A stretch of DNA of 64,000 nt from Varanus komodoensis (Eukaryota > Chordata > Lepidosauria > Squamata > Varanidae), in contig NW_025335873.1 of assembly GCF_004798865.1 (NCBI RefSeq), positions 1,920,880 through 1,984,879 on the forward strand, given 5' to 3'. A model generated the notes under the pieces. That model made no database searches and had not been told where the DNA came from. It was given only the letters and a program-made list of their open reading frames with translations. The translations under genes were made by a program, and so were the position numbers. Shown here one piece after another: positions 1 to 12,400 of the stretch (positions are counted from its first letter, which is position 1; every line of letters starts with the position of its first letter).

Positions 1-3000
1 CCAACACTGTACCAGAGAAAATGGCCCGAAACGCACGTTTATTTGGCACTTGGGAGGCCTAAGAAAGGGACTGTTTTAGCCACAAGCAAGCCTTTCATCA
101 GTTAAAACCGATAATCAATGTCACAGATGCGTCAGGATCTGAAATATATCACTTGACCGGACAAGATGTCAGAAGGGAGGGAGCAGCAGCCAAACCTACC
201 ATTATCTGTTTTACCTCCGACCAGGAGTTTGCTGAGGAGCCCCTGCGATATTGTCCCTGTGGCTCTGCAAACATCCACGCACTGGCCTTGGAGGAAAACT
301 TGGCGGCAGGACCTTTGCCCCCTTGATCAGCCTTCAAAAGGCATGCAAGTCATTTCTTCTACGAGGAAAGGGGGGTAGGTAATTACCTATTTGCCCAATC
401 ATTCCTGCCGGCGTCACACCACGTTAATTTGGACAAAAGCCTCGCTCAGAAAAGGGCGCCGTGGTTCCCCCCCCCCTCGGCACCTGCCACTTTCACAAAA
501 AATAAATCCTGACATTTGATTCTGCACACCCAGCTGGGGACAGGCTGCCGTTGGCTCAACAGAGGTGGGATGCGGTAGAACAAGAGGAGTGGCTTCCCAC
601 TGGGGCGAACGTGCCGGATGTTTGCTGGGCGAGGCTTCCAGCCAAAGAGAAGCTCTGCCGGTCTGTGCAGCAAACAAACCCATAAACGTCAGGTGGAGGC
701 CGGTGGGGGACAGAGACTGGCCCTGCAGCCAGGGAGGGCTTCAACCGTGCCGCCTCCAACCGGGAAGCCTTGCGCCCGCCACCGGTCACGTCCAGCTCCC
801 TTCCGACCGGAGAGCGAGCTCCTCTGGTTTAGGCTGCAGGAGGACCCACATACGAAGCGGCCAGTGCAACGCTGCCCGATGCCAGGAGGCTCCCCCCTCG
901 CAAGCCGGGCCGTCCGCTCAGCACATGGCCACTGTCTGCAGAGAGTCATTCAACAGGAGCCTTCCTTTCTTCCACCTGATGGGGGGCAGAATCACTTGAG
1001 CAGGGCCCCCCACAGCTGGACGCGAAATTGTAAAGCAATTAATCAAACAGCACTAAAAGGCCATGGTGACAAGAGCCGGGCTGGCCACGGTATCTGTCAA
1101 GATTGTTGCATTTATCATGGAAATCCAGCAGGGGCCCAGGGAGGCGGCCGTCTGTCTCTGAGTGCCAGCACGCAGAGGGGAGCCCTTGGCCATTGTATGG
1201 ACGCCCCCAAAGCTCATAGTCTCAGTAACTTTTGCACAAGAAGCACTCCACTAACAGCATCATCACCACCCAACTCTTGGATGAGGTAGAGCCAGTGGGT
1301 GGGGAAGAGACGGTGTTCCATCAGCCGGACAAATATCGAGGCTCACACTGAAGGACGTGAGAAGGGGGACATGGTAGGCTCACACACAGGCTTTCATCTT
1401 TGGGGGGACACTGGCTGAAGATGGCTGCATGCAGACATTCCTGTCTTATGCAAATCAGAAGGCCCCGGACCAGCTGTTCAACAGACCTGTAAACGAGGAA
1501 AGCTCAGCGCTGCCGTTCAGGCGTACGCCAAGCGAGCCTTTCTGGAGTGTTACCTCTTTGTGCCGAAATGCCATAAACTTCTAATAGCCAAAAATGCCAC
1601 ATTTCAGAATTCCCTTAAGGAAACGGAATACAAGATTGCCACTGCGAATCGATGTCTATTAATGAATGGCAACTTTTCTTGATTTTGGATTTAGGAAAAG
1701 CATCATGGGGGTGAGGAAACCTGATTTGGTGGAAAGGAAGCCAATGTGGGCAACTTGTTTGATCCCTCCTTAAGAGAAGAGATGGTGGAAAGACAGGGAA
1801 AGTAGAATTTGCGTATTGTGGGCAATGCCTGAGAGTGTTCGAAAAAGAACCATCTCAGCTTCCTTCAAAGGCCTGAAGCTTCTCCAGTCATTACATATGA
1901 AAGTGCTACTTACAGAGGACCCATGAAGCACCTGCACAGCTCTCAGCTGGATTATCTAACACACCTGTGCCAACTAGGTGCACTTCAGATCTGTTGGGCT
2001 TCGTAACATGGGTGCTTCATTTCCCAAGGATTCATTTTCTGCCGAAAATTTTCCATTTCTTAAGTTTATTGATCACCACACACAGGGGCTATCTGTCAAT
2101 ACCATGTTAGGCAAGCTGAAACTGTCCCGTTCCTTCGGGAGATTAGTCCTGGCAAATGGGAAGAACAGCTATGTTGCTGAAAAACACAGGCCTGTCTTCG
2201 AACAGCATGGAATAAATAGTGACACTGAACCCGTGGGTGCTCCAACAGCAGAAGTGGACTGAAGGAATCGACCGCACACATCATACACATTCCATGAGTT
2301 GCCAGGATCCATCTGAGTGCCAACTGTTTTCCCATAGGGGAATGGAGTGGGCAGACCTCTCCCTCGGGGTCTGAGAAGGGTGCACCATGGCGGAACCCTT
2401 GCACAGGGGGGTCGGTCATCACGGGCTTGATCAGGGCGGTCATCCTGTATCCAGTTCTGAGTGCCAGTCAGGAAGCTTGAAGGATTAAACATCAACTAAG
2501 GGGGCATTCCATGCTGTGCGCAGCCCAGCCCGCTGGCTAGTTTAAAATAATCACACTTGGGTCAGGAAACAGCAGCGGGAGAAAGATAACACGGGTGGAC
2601 ACAGCTGGCTGTCTCCCGTGCGGTGCAGCCTCCACAGTGCTGGGTGCAAACAGGAGGGCTGGCTTCCCCCTTCTACCCCGTCTTCGGCCATGAGGCTCAC
2701 AGTCCACCTAAGCGTCTTTGGTGGAAGGGCGAGATGGACACGGAAGAAACAGCTTTCCCCAAATCCCCACTAAAATAGCGAAGGCTGAACCTCGTTAACA
2801 TGGGAGCCGGCAGATGCACTGCCCAAGGATGCAAGCACCTGTTTGAGTACCACACCAAAAAGCCCCTGCTTGGGGAAGGCTTTGTGCACACCTGCGCTAT
2901 GCCTCAGACAGCCTGAAGGCACATGGCTATTGCCAAATAAATGTTTCATTTTTACTGAGTATTATCTTTCTCAATTTTATTGCTGCTAGTGGTTTCCCTG

Positions 3001-3295
3001 TACTTGCAGCTTTTACTGTGTTGTTGTACGAAGTTGCAAGCCACCCAGAAGGCCTGATGGGAAATGAAGCTGCATATAAATCAAATTAAGAAATGAAGAC
3101 AGAGGTTGGCCCGGAAGGTGATCTGATCGCTGGGGTAGGTTTTTCCCAGGAGAAGGCAGTCCTTGGCTAGTCAGGTACTGCAGTCCTGGGGGACGGGGCT
3201 CCCTAGATCCCAGGACACAAGGGCAGCCGTCAGAGCGGCGGCTCGGCAAGGATCCTCCCTCCGTGGGGGAGAGCCCCCGAATCTCAGTGCCTCAC
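1..3295 (-). other. FUBP3 intron 12, 3' part cut by the window edge
   Basis: No exon of FUBP3 was found here; the expected next peptide (GENIKSINQQSG) is not encoded on the minus strand. Most of it is unique-looking sequence with no recognised repeat. The exception is an L2-like tail near 2.93-3.10 kb. Open frames of 60-220 codons at 0.2-1.3 kb have no recognisable domain and look like chance frames in GC-rich DNA. Confidence 0.6.
2930..3097 (+). repeat. L2-type LINE 3' tail
   Basis: AT-rich stretch followed by GTTGCAAGCCACCCAGAAGG and then GCATATAAATCAAATTAAG. This is the usual closing pattern of sauropsid L2-type 3' ends ("aaaccgcccagag...tataaat"). Old and diverged. Confidence 0.6.
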
Positions 3296-3437
3296 CTTTG
3301 CCGATGACCAGGCCACACTTGTCTGCTGGCACGGTGCAGGTGACTTCCTGTATGCCCCCCGGAGTGCCAACGCTCCAGTCGCCGCGGCCGCGGCCTCGGC
3401 CTCTAGTTACAGCCAGGGTTCCAAAACCGTCACGCTC
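3296..3437 (-). CDS. FUBP3: FUBP3 exon 12, RGR linker and first half of KH4
   Basis: 142 bp, acceptor CCTCCCAG, donor GTGAGG. It encodes [20 protein letters not shown], then [15 protein letters not shown], then [12 protein letters not shown] and one base of the next Gly codon. The RGRGRGRG tract sits in the KH3-KH4 linker, as in mammals. The KH4 GxxG loop is split by the intron, and its second half (GENIKS in mammals) is not found between 1 and 3,295. So the next exon lies left of the window. Confidence 0.98.
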
Positions 3438-6400
3438 CTGGGAGGGAAGAACACGGCCACCGTCAGCACACGCAGACCGCTGGGACCCGATCCCTGTGGC
3501 GACGTGCCAGGCCTGCATGTGCCTGGTGTTTCAGAGAGCAAGGAGCCCGCCCCCAGCCGCGAAGTGGCACGAAATCCGCGTTGCCGAGGCCATCGTGCAG
3601 ATCCTGCTGGTCCTTGGGGATTGGCGTGGACCTGGGCATTATGGCAGCCGCTTCTTGCAGGAGGTGTGTTAGTTTTATGGCGGCGGCGGCAGCAACCCAG
3701 GCCCGAATTCTGGCTTTAAGCGTACCCCTGGCCTGCCGCAGTATTTGCTGGCCTATGCGTGGCAACTGGGTTTTGTGGCGTTTTTATGGGGTTTTCTGTC
3801 TTTCTTTGGATTTCTTGGCATTCGCGATAAAAAATCATGGAAAGCCAGCAGGTTTGCCACTAGAGCACTGCTGTTTGTCCGTGAATTTCAGCCGTCAACC
3901 ACAACAGGGGCTTAAAAGGGCTAAGTTTGGCATTTCGGGGCCCTTGTCATGGTTGGCTGTTGAAATTCCCTGGCGAACTGCTGATGGTGTTGCTACCACC
4001 ATTGCTGAAATTCAGCAGCACATGGGGCAATGCAGCCCCCAGAAGGCTGACACTGGCCCCTGGACCTCTTAAAGTTTCTTTCCCTTGCTGTAAATTTCAA
4101 ACATGAGGACTAGAAAGTGTGCAGGCAGGCATCTGGAGCTGGGCTTTGCATTCAATTTTCTTTAAATTTGCCTGCAGATTTCTGTACTTGAGTTAAACTG
4201 CCACTTAAGCCCAGGTAAGAACATGCAAAGAATTCCTTTGATCTAGAGCACACTTTCTCAAGTGGGAGGGCTGGAAGGCAAGCTACAAAACGCACCTTCC
4301 TCAGCTTGGCCTACGCTGATGAAGGAAGATGGTCTTTTGTAACCTGGCGCTCTCCAGGTGTGTTGAGGTGCACCCTGCAAGAAAGGAAGGTCACCCCACA
4401 CACCCAGTGGGGAAGGGTTTCTCTCAGCAGGAGGCAGCTGCTACAGTGGCCATGATTGCTGCCACGGTCTCAGATGTGCTTTTTCGGCCCAGAGGGCCAG
4501 GAACCAAGCAGGGTCAAAATGGCGCATCCCCAATCGCTCTCCCTGAGCCTATCCAAGAGCAACACACAAGGCCTAGCTTGGACCGGGCCGGCTGGATGGC
4601 CTGCACCACGAATGGGGAACGCTGCCCTCCAAAATGAACTGAGGGGCCGAGGAATCTGATGCATGGGTAGCACAGTGATCGTGGTGTTTGTAGAGGGCAC
4701 GGCTCCTTCAGCCACGCGGACAGTTCGATTTCTCCTTTGATTTCCTGCAGATTTAGTCGTAGGGGCAGATGCTCAAAACATCCACCCCAAAAACAAGCAT
4801 TTTGTCCCAAGCTAAAAGTGGGAATACACATCTTAGTCTGTGATTTGCTTATCTGGGGGGAGGGGGGGAATTTGTGCCACTGCAGGGGTGTGAAATTGTG
4901 CAAACATGCATGCATGTATGTATGTGTGCACACACAGATTCTGTCCACGAGCAGGTGACCAGGACGGAAGGCACACAACAACCCAGTGGGTTTTAAAACA
5001 TGTGGACACTCCTTGCTGTGTCCCTTCAGCTTGCTGGCACCCAAATTGACACAGCAGGGCTGGGGAACCTGTGTCTCTCAGGACTTTACTGGACTCCCAC
5101 GCTCATCAGCGGCCCAGCCAGCCTGGCCCAGGTTGAAGGGTGGGGGAGTAGCCACCCCTCGTCAATATCTGCAGGGGCCTACAGTCTGTGCCTCCTGCTG
5201 CGGCATCTCAAGGCAGCTCACTCGGCCTACCTGTGCAGTAAGGATGAGCTCGTTCATTATGTGAGCTGCATGCTGGCACCGGTCAGGGAGACCCATGACT
5301 TGCGCCACTCTTTCGGGACTAATCCCATCATCTGTGGAGAAAGCGGAAACAGGGCCAAAATTACACACAGACAGAGGGCAGGGCAGAAAGGGCCAGGTCC
5401 TGCATGCAGGGACGAGGGTTCAAGTGCTCCAGAATGGAAGCCATGCAGCCAGCCGCGCGTCAGACGCCGGTGATGCGATTTCCGATGAGCAGGAACACCC
5501 AAGGGTACCGGGACAGCCACAGGTGGAATTTATTGATGCAAAACTTTTCCACCCTGTCCACCACTGACGTCTCGGGACGTCTTGCGATAAAGAACAAATA
5601 AGATAAACAAACCAAGCACAGCATCCAGCAATTCAAGATAAAAACCCCAGTGAAAACCAAGTAGACATTAAAATAGTGGGAAAATTAAAAGGTTTTCGCC
5701 TGACACCGAAAAGAATAAAGTGTCGGCACCAGGCAAACATCTCTGGGGAGTGTATTCCACAGAGAAGTCTCTCCCGATCTTCTTCAAGGAAGGCTCCCGG
5801 AGCAGGACCTCTGCCTCAGATCTCAAGGGGTGGGAGGGCACACAGGGAAGGAGAGAATTCAAGGAGTTGGCTTTGAAAAGGACAGTATAGGGGAGAGGCC
5901 TGCTTCTCCCTGTCCCCAGAATATGCTAGCCCCATTTCTTGAACATGCAGCTTCATTTCCTTCTTGTCAGGGAGAAAAGCACGGAGGCAACAATTCACCT
6001 GGAGGCTGCTTCCAACAAGTACTAGGTAGATGTTTTGGTAACTACAAACGTCTTGCCTCAGGATTTATGAGTGTTCTTTGACCAGCTGTGGCCCGTGTTG
6101 TGCGGCAGCCTTTTGTGATGTGCTGACAATGTTCGCTCAGGATTCCAACTAGGCTGGCTGAACGGTGGCTGAGCCATGCTCTGGCTTTACAGGACCATGA
6201 GAGACAGACACTTTGGCCCCGTCCCGCTGGATGCCAGTGATCAGATTGGCCTTTCTCTCAAACTAACCGTAAACGAATGGTAAACTGACCAACCGACCTG
6301 GCTTAAACTGAATCCTGACACCAGCGTCATTCTGGATCTTTTTGATCATTTCTCCATTTCTTCCTATTACAATTCCCACAGCAAACCGGGGGACAGACAC

Positions 6401-9400
6401 CTGCCAGGCAAGGAGAAAGCAGTGGTAAGAAGCATCACAGGGAAGACGGATCCCTCAGGGACAGGAAGCCAAGGGACACGTCTGCGTACTTCAAATTCTC
6501 CCTGTGCTCTGAAAGAGAAGGCACGTCTCCAGTTCAGCGCAACTCTGGCCTTCTAAGGGCCAAATGCACCCGTGATGGGAAAGGAGACAGAAAATTAGCA
6601 CCATTCTGCCCATCTCTCTCTCCCCAGCTACATTCCACATTTAGACCAATGGGTTCCTGAGGACAGGCTGCTGCGACTCTCTCTCCTCCGAGAACCTTAT
6701 CCCGAGACCTCGCTACCCTTCTCACCGGGAAAGTCAAGAAAAACAGAGGAAGACACACCTCTATGCTACCTCCTCCCATTCTGGAAGTGAAGTCGTTGCG
6801 TACACCTCGGAAGTCCGCCTGGTCTTTCTCTCGGATGATCTCCAGTACCATCTCCCTCGCTTGCTAAAGAATTCAGGAAAATAAAAAGGGGATCGGCGTG
6901 AAGAAAATGTTGCAACGCTGTCTCTGACAGAGGTACTCCAGCTCAGGCTATGAGCCAGTCCGTAATGTCAGGTAGGACACTCCAGCCCAGCCCCTTCCCT
7001 GCCTCTTTTTTCCAACAGCCTTATCAAGTCCCGTTTGGGGCTGGGCTTTCTTTTTGCCCCCTTCGAGTTCAGGGTGTTTTTAGACATTCTCACAGCTCTG
7101 CAATTCTCAGGTTTCCCAAACGTGGGGATACCTACCTATCTACCTTATTTCTCCATGGTGCCTTCTGGGCACCATGCCTGTTGGCACTCTCCACCCAAGG
7201 ACACAATTGGACTGACAGTAAAGCCCCACCCACACAGTATGCAAATCTGCAGAATACCTTGTGATTCACAGAGGTCTCCAGTATCAAACTAGCTGTAACT
7301 TGGACCAAAATGCCATGTTTTTTCAAGTCAGAAATATGAGACACCCTGACTTTGTGGAGCTCAAATGTGATGCTGCGACGGCAAATCTGTTTTCATTTGG
7401 GAGGCAGCACTGCCAAATTTTAAGCTGGTCAGAGTAATACCGGAATGAACAAACAAGCCGAGTGATTATATTGGCTTGCCCAAGACCACCTGGGGAGGAA
7501 CATGGCTGCACGGGGATTTGAAGCTGGGTCTCCCAAGTCCTGGCCCAGCACCTTTAGCTAGTCCAGCATGGTGGTTCTGCTCTTCCCTGCTTCATTCTGC
7601 TCCCGCCTCCACAACAATACAAGGATTTGCATGCCTTCCCAGTTAGCTTTACTTGGTCAGATCCAATACAGAGGGGTCGCCGATATAAAAGGGGGGCAAA
7701 TGTAAATACAGAGAGGATTATTTGGACCCTAGACCTGGAATATCTGTCTATCCCCTCCACCCCCAACAGCACAGTCCCTAAGAGCATCACCAACTGTGCC
7801 ATTACTCCAAATCCTTCTAAAACTCTATCAGCATGACTGAAAATCCGCTTTGATACACACCTGTACTTTAAAAGCATCGCCAGTAATCCGAAGAGGTTTA
7901 TCCGCTCCAGTCGGTAAAGGGCCATCTTGGATCATAATCATTTTCACGCCTGTTCGTTCCTGCGCGTGCATCATGCAGACAATGGACAAACACAGAAAAG
8001 TAAATGGAATACCAAAAACAGGCAGCCCGTTATGAAAATAGGAAAGGGGGGTGGGGGAGGAAGATGCAACAGGAGCCCCTACAGCTTTGGCTGCTCAAAC
8101 AGGTAAAGGGTTCAGCCTGGCTTAGACAGGCAAATGACTGCAAGACGGAGCTGCAAAGACTAGCAAAGGAAGGCCTCCCTCCCTCCCTCCCTCCCTGGTT
8201 TCTCTTGGTGCGAGAAGCAGTCCTGCCCGCTTTGGAGGGCCAAATCAGGCCCCTCCGGGGCTCTCAATATGGCTCTGCAGGGTTCCCCAGAAAGCCAGAC
8301 CCCCTTCCCCTTGACCACCACTTTTTTGGTCATTTCCCAGCTTTTGTGCAGCCCCCCCCCCCCCACTGGACGGCTGCAAGGCCTCACCCAGTGCCTAGTC
8401 ACCTACAGTAAGAGCTTTACCCAGGATGGTCTGTTGTTGTTGGGTTTTTTTAAGCATTTCAGCCCTGCAGGCGATGGCTCTGCCCTGCATTCAAGCTGCA
8501 GCCACTGCTGGAACATGGACCCTAGAAGTGTCTCCAAAACTGAGCTTGGCACCAGGGAAAGAGGAGGCCGAATGACCCAGACCAGGCAGGCCTCCCTCCG
8601 GATGGGTTGGATGGCAGCACCCCGTAGCCCTCCATCCATGCAAGGCAACTGGGCTTATGGAACTTCCACGGGTCCCAACAGTGGTTCTGTTGGACGAGGC
8701 TGAGCTCCCCGACTGCAAGTTAGCAGAGCGTTCCAAGGTCCCCGACGGCCAGGGCAGGCCCTCCCAGCACAGGGCGAAAGCGCCTCCAGCCCACCTGGAG
8801 TTGCTTTATCGTTTCTCCGCCTTTGCCAATGACCAGGCCCACTTTGGACGCCGGGATGAGGATCTCCTGGATCGTGCTGCTGCCGTCCACGTCGTTGTGG
8901 AAGCCGGGTCCGTTCCGGCAACGGTCCACGATCTGTCCCAAGAGCCGTTTGGCTTGTCTTTAAGGGGGAGTGGTTGCAGGGGTGGAGGGAAGAGAAACAG
9001 AGAAAAATAATTCCTCACGGAAAAAAGCCATTGGGTTGTACACATTTCTCATCTGGCTGGAACTAGTGGGGAAATGTTGCTGGAATGAAGGACGTGTTTG
9101 GGGAAGGAGGGAAAAAGAAGGAGAAAGGAGAAGAAACAGAAATGAGAAAATAATCGGCAGTCACGACGGCAACTCTGCGGTTTGGATTAGACTCCCTCTC
9201 AAACACATCCCCTTGACTTTGGAATGGAGGAGGAAGATGACAAAATGCGACAGACATCTCAAGCACTCGCTCCTCACGGCTTTTCCTACCTACACCAACC
9301 CCAACCAGGCGCTCTCCTCTCGCCAGTCTCACTACAGAAATTTAGAGCAACCACTCCTGCTTAGGCTGGGCTGAGTGTGCTTCCCCTGAAATGTTTCTTG

Positions 9401-12400
9401 GCTGAAGGCTGGAGAAAGGCTACCTGGGCTTGCTGTTCATCATTTCTCTCTCTCGCTTGCTCTCTTTTTTCAAGGTCTGTGGTGCCACAGTAAAAAGAAA
9501 AAAGGTTGTTCTAACCCCTGGACGAGAAGGCACTCCTCGCACTTCTTGTGTGGCCATTGCTGATTGAAAAGCACACGCTGCACCAAGTCTCAAACTATGC
9601 AGGGCCAGGGACAGCCAAGTTTGTGCTGCGAACGCCCCCAGAACATGACAGAGAGGTCCTTGTTTTGCATCGCCGTTTTGCCCCGACTGGGCTGAGGAGC
9701 AGGCAGTGGGGTGGTGGAGGACCGGATGCAGCCCTTCAAGCATTCTCAGGTTTGATCCCCTGCATCTTCCAGGAGGGGCTGGAGGAGCTACCGAAAACCA
9801 CGGGACACAGCTGCCAGCCAGTGTCCAGGGTCCTGAGCTAGGCAGACTGATGTTAGACTCTACCCAAGGCAGGCCAGAAAGCCCAGCCATGCCCTCTTGC
9901 TGCCGGCCTGGCCTGGCCACGTGCAAACTGGAGTCTACCTCAATCAGCTTCATGGGGCGCATTCTTTAGGACGGCGGCAGAAGGGAAACCAAAGTTTGTC
10001 CCCGGCCTTCCATCTCGGCATGTGCACAGAGCCAAAGTGGGAGAAAAGCACTCCAACCACATCCAGCAGCCACCAAACACACTGGCTCCGCGGAGACTAA
10101 TTTTGCAGGACCAGCTCTTTAAGCTGAAGGAAGGAAGGAATTAAGGAAGGAAGGAAGGAAGGAAGGAGGCGTCTTTCTTTGTCTAGCATCTCTCCAGAAG
10201 GCAAATATGCCACGACTCGCACCCTCTGCGGCTCTCGCGAGGCGTTCTGCAGTGCTTTCTGCTTTATCATACACCCATTTAGGGGAAGGGTGCGGGGCAG
10301 CAGGCAACCCAGCTCAGTCCCACCCTAAGAAAAAAGCAAAACCCCAGGTCGTTTGCCCTCTCACATGCACCTGCCAGTTACGTTTGTTTTGCCTCTGGGG
10401 TGGCTGAATTGCAGCCTCATGAGAAAATGCCTTAAAAAAAAAAGCAAAACACGAAAGCAGAACAGACCTTTCTTAAGCTAACACCAACACACACAACGCC
10501 TGCGAACCTCAAGGGTTGCTTCCGTCAATGCTTCGTAATCATCCAAATGCAACTTGTCAAAAGAAAATGAAGATTCCCATGGATGGATTCGGAAAAAGCC
10601 CACCTACCCAAGGCTGGGGGAGAGAAAGAGCGGCTCCATATTGTTAAGTGGGTTCCTGTAAGCCTGAGGCTCGGCAGCTCCAAGTCCCAGCGGGGAGAGG
10701 TCCTCAAAATGGCTTGGGAGAGGCAAACTCAGCTCCTGGGAAGTGGGAGGGAGGAAACACTGTCCCTAAAGTTTCTACAGGGCTAGAAAGCGCAGAACCC
10801 CCCGCTGGGCTGCCAGGTGGTAGGGTCTTGCAAGGATTTGGGGGAGGTGGGGAGGCAGAATAGCCAGCAGCGCCGAGGGTCATCCTGCACCGAACAAGCG
10901 ACAGTGGCGATGGGGGGGGGGGTCACTGTCATGCATGGGGCCAATCGTGCACACTTGGATCGTCTTTGGCTGGGGGTGGGGGCAGCTTTAGCAACAGCCC
11001 CTCCCTGCTTTACTCAGGCTTGTCAGGGGTGGAGTTCCGGCGAGCTCCTCCAGCCCCACTGGAAACTGGGGAAGTGGACAAGGGAAGGCCCTAGAGACAT
11101 CCGGAGAACTTGGCCACTGCAGGTCACCGACAGCCGCAGCCTCCAGGCCAGGCATCCGAAGCCGCGTTCAGCAGGGCGAGTGCTTCTCACCGCCTAGCAG
11201 GGGGGCGAGGACCCCTGGCCCTCCAGAGGGTGTTGTGGCTACAGCTGCTACCGCTTGGCCACGAGAGGCGCTGGCTGGGAGCCCGGCGCACCAGAGGGCC
11301 GTGGATGACCCACCCCTGCCCTAGCGAGTCACACGCGTGCTCTCGCTGTGCTGCTCTTTGGAGGTGGCCACGCCTGCTGCCTCTTCAGGGGCTGCTCCTG
11401 GACGCGAAGGGATGAGGACTCAGTGCACCGCCAGGGGCTAAAGAGCAGGGGAGGGTCTCCTCTCCTAAAACTGGCAGCACGGAAGAGAGAAGCAACACCA
11501 GAGTCCCCCTTGAGCTATGTCTTACCTCCTCTGAGCTGCAAGGGACACCCTGCCCAGCCCTCCAGAGTGTCCTCTACCATTAACACCCCAGTGCAGACAG
11601 AAGATGACTTGGGCGTGGGGTGGGTGGCAAGCCAAAACGGAAGTGCACACTCTCCGGGAGCCAAGGTTTTGCTGGTGGGGCCCTCGTGCGAGCCGGGCCC
11701 ACGGTCGCCAAGGGGGGAGGAGTCCCTTTAGTCCTGTCCGGGCTCTCCACACGCCAGAAACAGGCACAGGACTGAAGTGAAAGCTGGCCAAAGTCTTTCT
11801 GGTTTTACTGGCAAGGCTGAGGTAAGCTCCCAACCCCTTAATGCAGGGGTGGGCAACACGCACCCTGTGGAGGGGGCTGCACACAGAACCTGCCGCCCCA
11901 AAATCTGACTGCTCCTCCCCAGCAACATTAAGGCAAGGAAAAAGGTGCCTGGAGCTGCTACAGAGGCGGTTTTGATCTTCTGCAGTTTCTCCAGACATCT
12001 CTTTGGCTTTCTGCCCCTTTAATAGTGCCAGTGGAAGAAGGTACAGGTGTCTGGAGGGGCAAAAACAGCCTTCAGATCTCTCAACGTTGCCCACCTCTGT
12101 CTTACTGCACCCCCAGCTCACAAGAGAACTCACTAAAGCATTTCTGCATAGGATTCGTGAGAGTGTCCACACTGGGTGAGAGAAAAGGGGGCAAGAATAA
12201 AGGAAGATTTTAATAGCAGGCTAAAAAAATCAAGGTTTGGATCATGGCAAGTACATATCTGGCAAGGGGCCATTGCTCATTTGTGGCAGCAACTGAAAGA
12301 AGAAAAGGTGGCAGGGGAAAAAACAGAAAGAGGAAAGAGGACAGAGGGAAGGGGGTGAAAGCAAACCATATACATGTACTTCCAAAACTCACTCAATGCT

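Larger units (their letters stand above)
8958..12392 (-). other. FUBP3 intron 6
   Basis: 3,435 bp. Holds a (GGAA)n microsatellite at about 10,127-10,168, a short G run near 10.91 kb and a hAT-type MITE at 11,844-12,099. GC-rich sequence at 10.8-11.7 kb gives chance open frames on both strands but no recognisable protein. Confidence 0.6.

Noticed and set aside
1-3295. search for FUBP3 exon 13 (GENIKSINQQSG...)
   Set aside because: No minus-strand match found, so the exon must lie outside the window.
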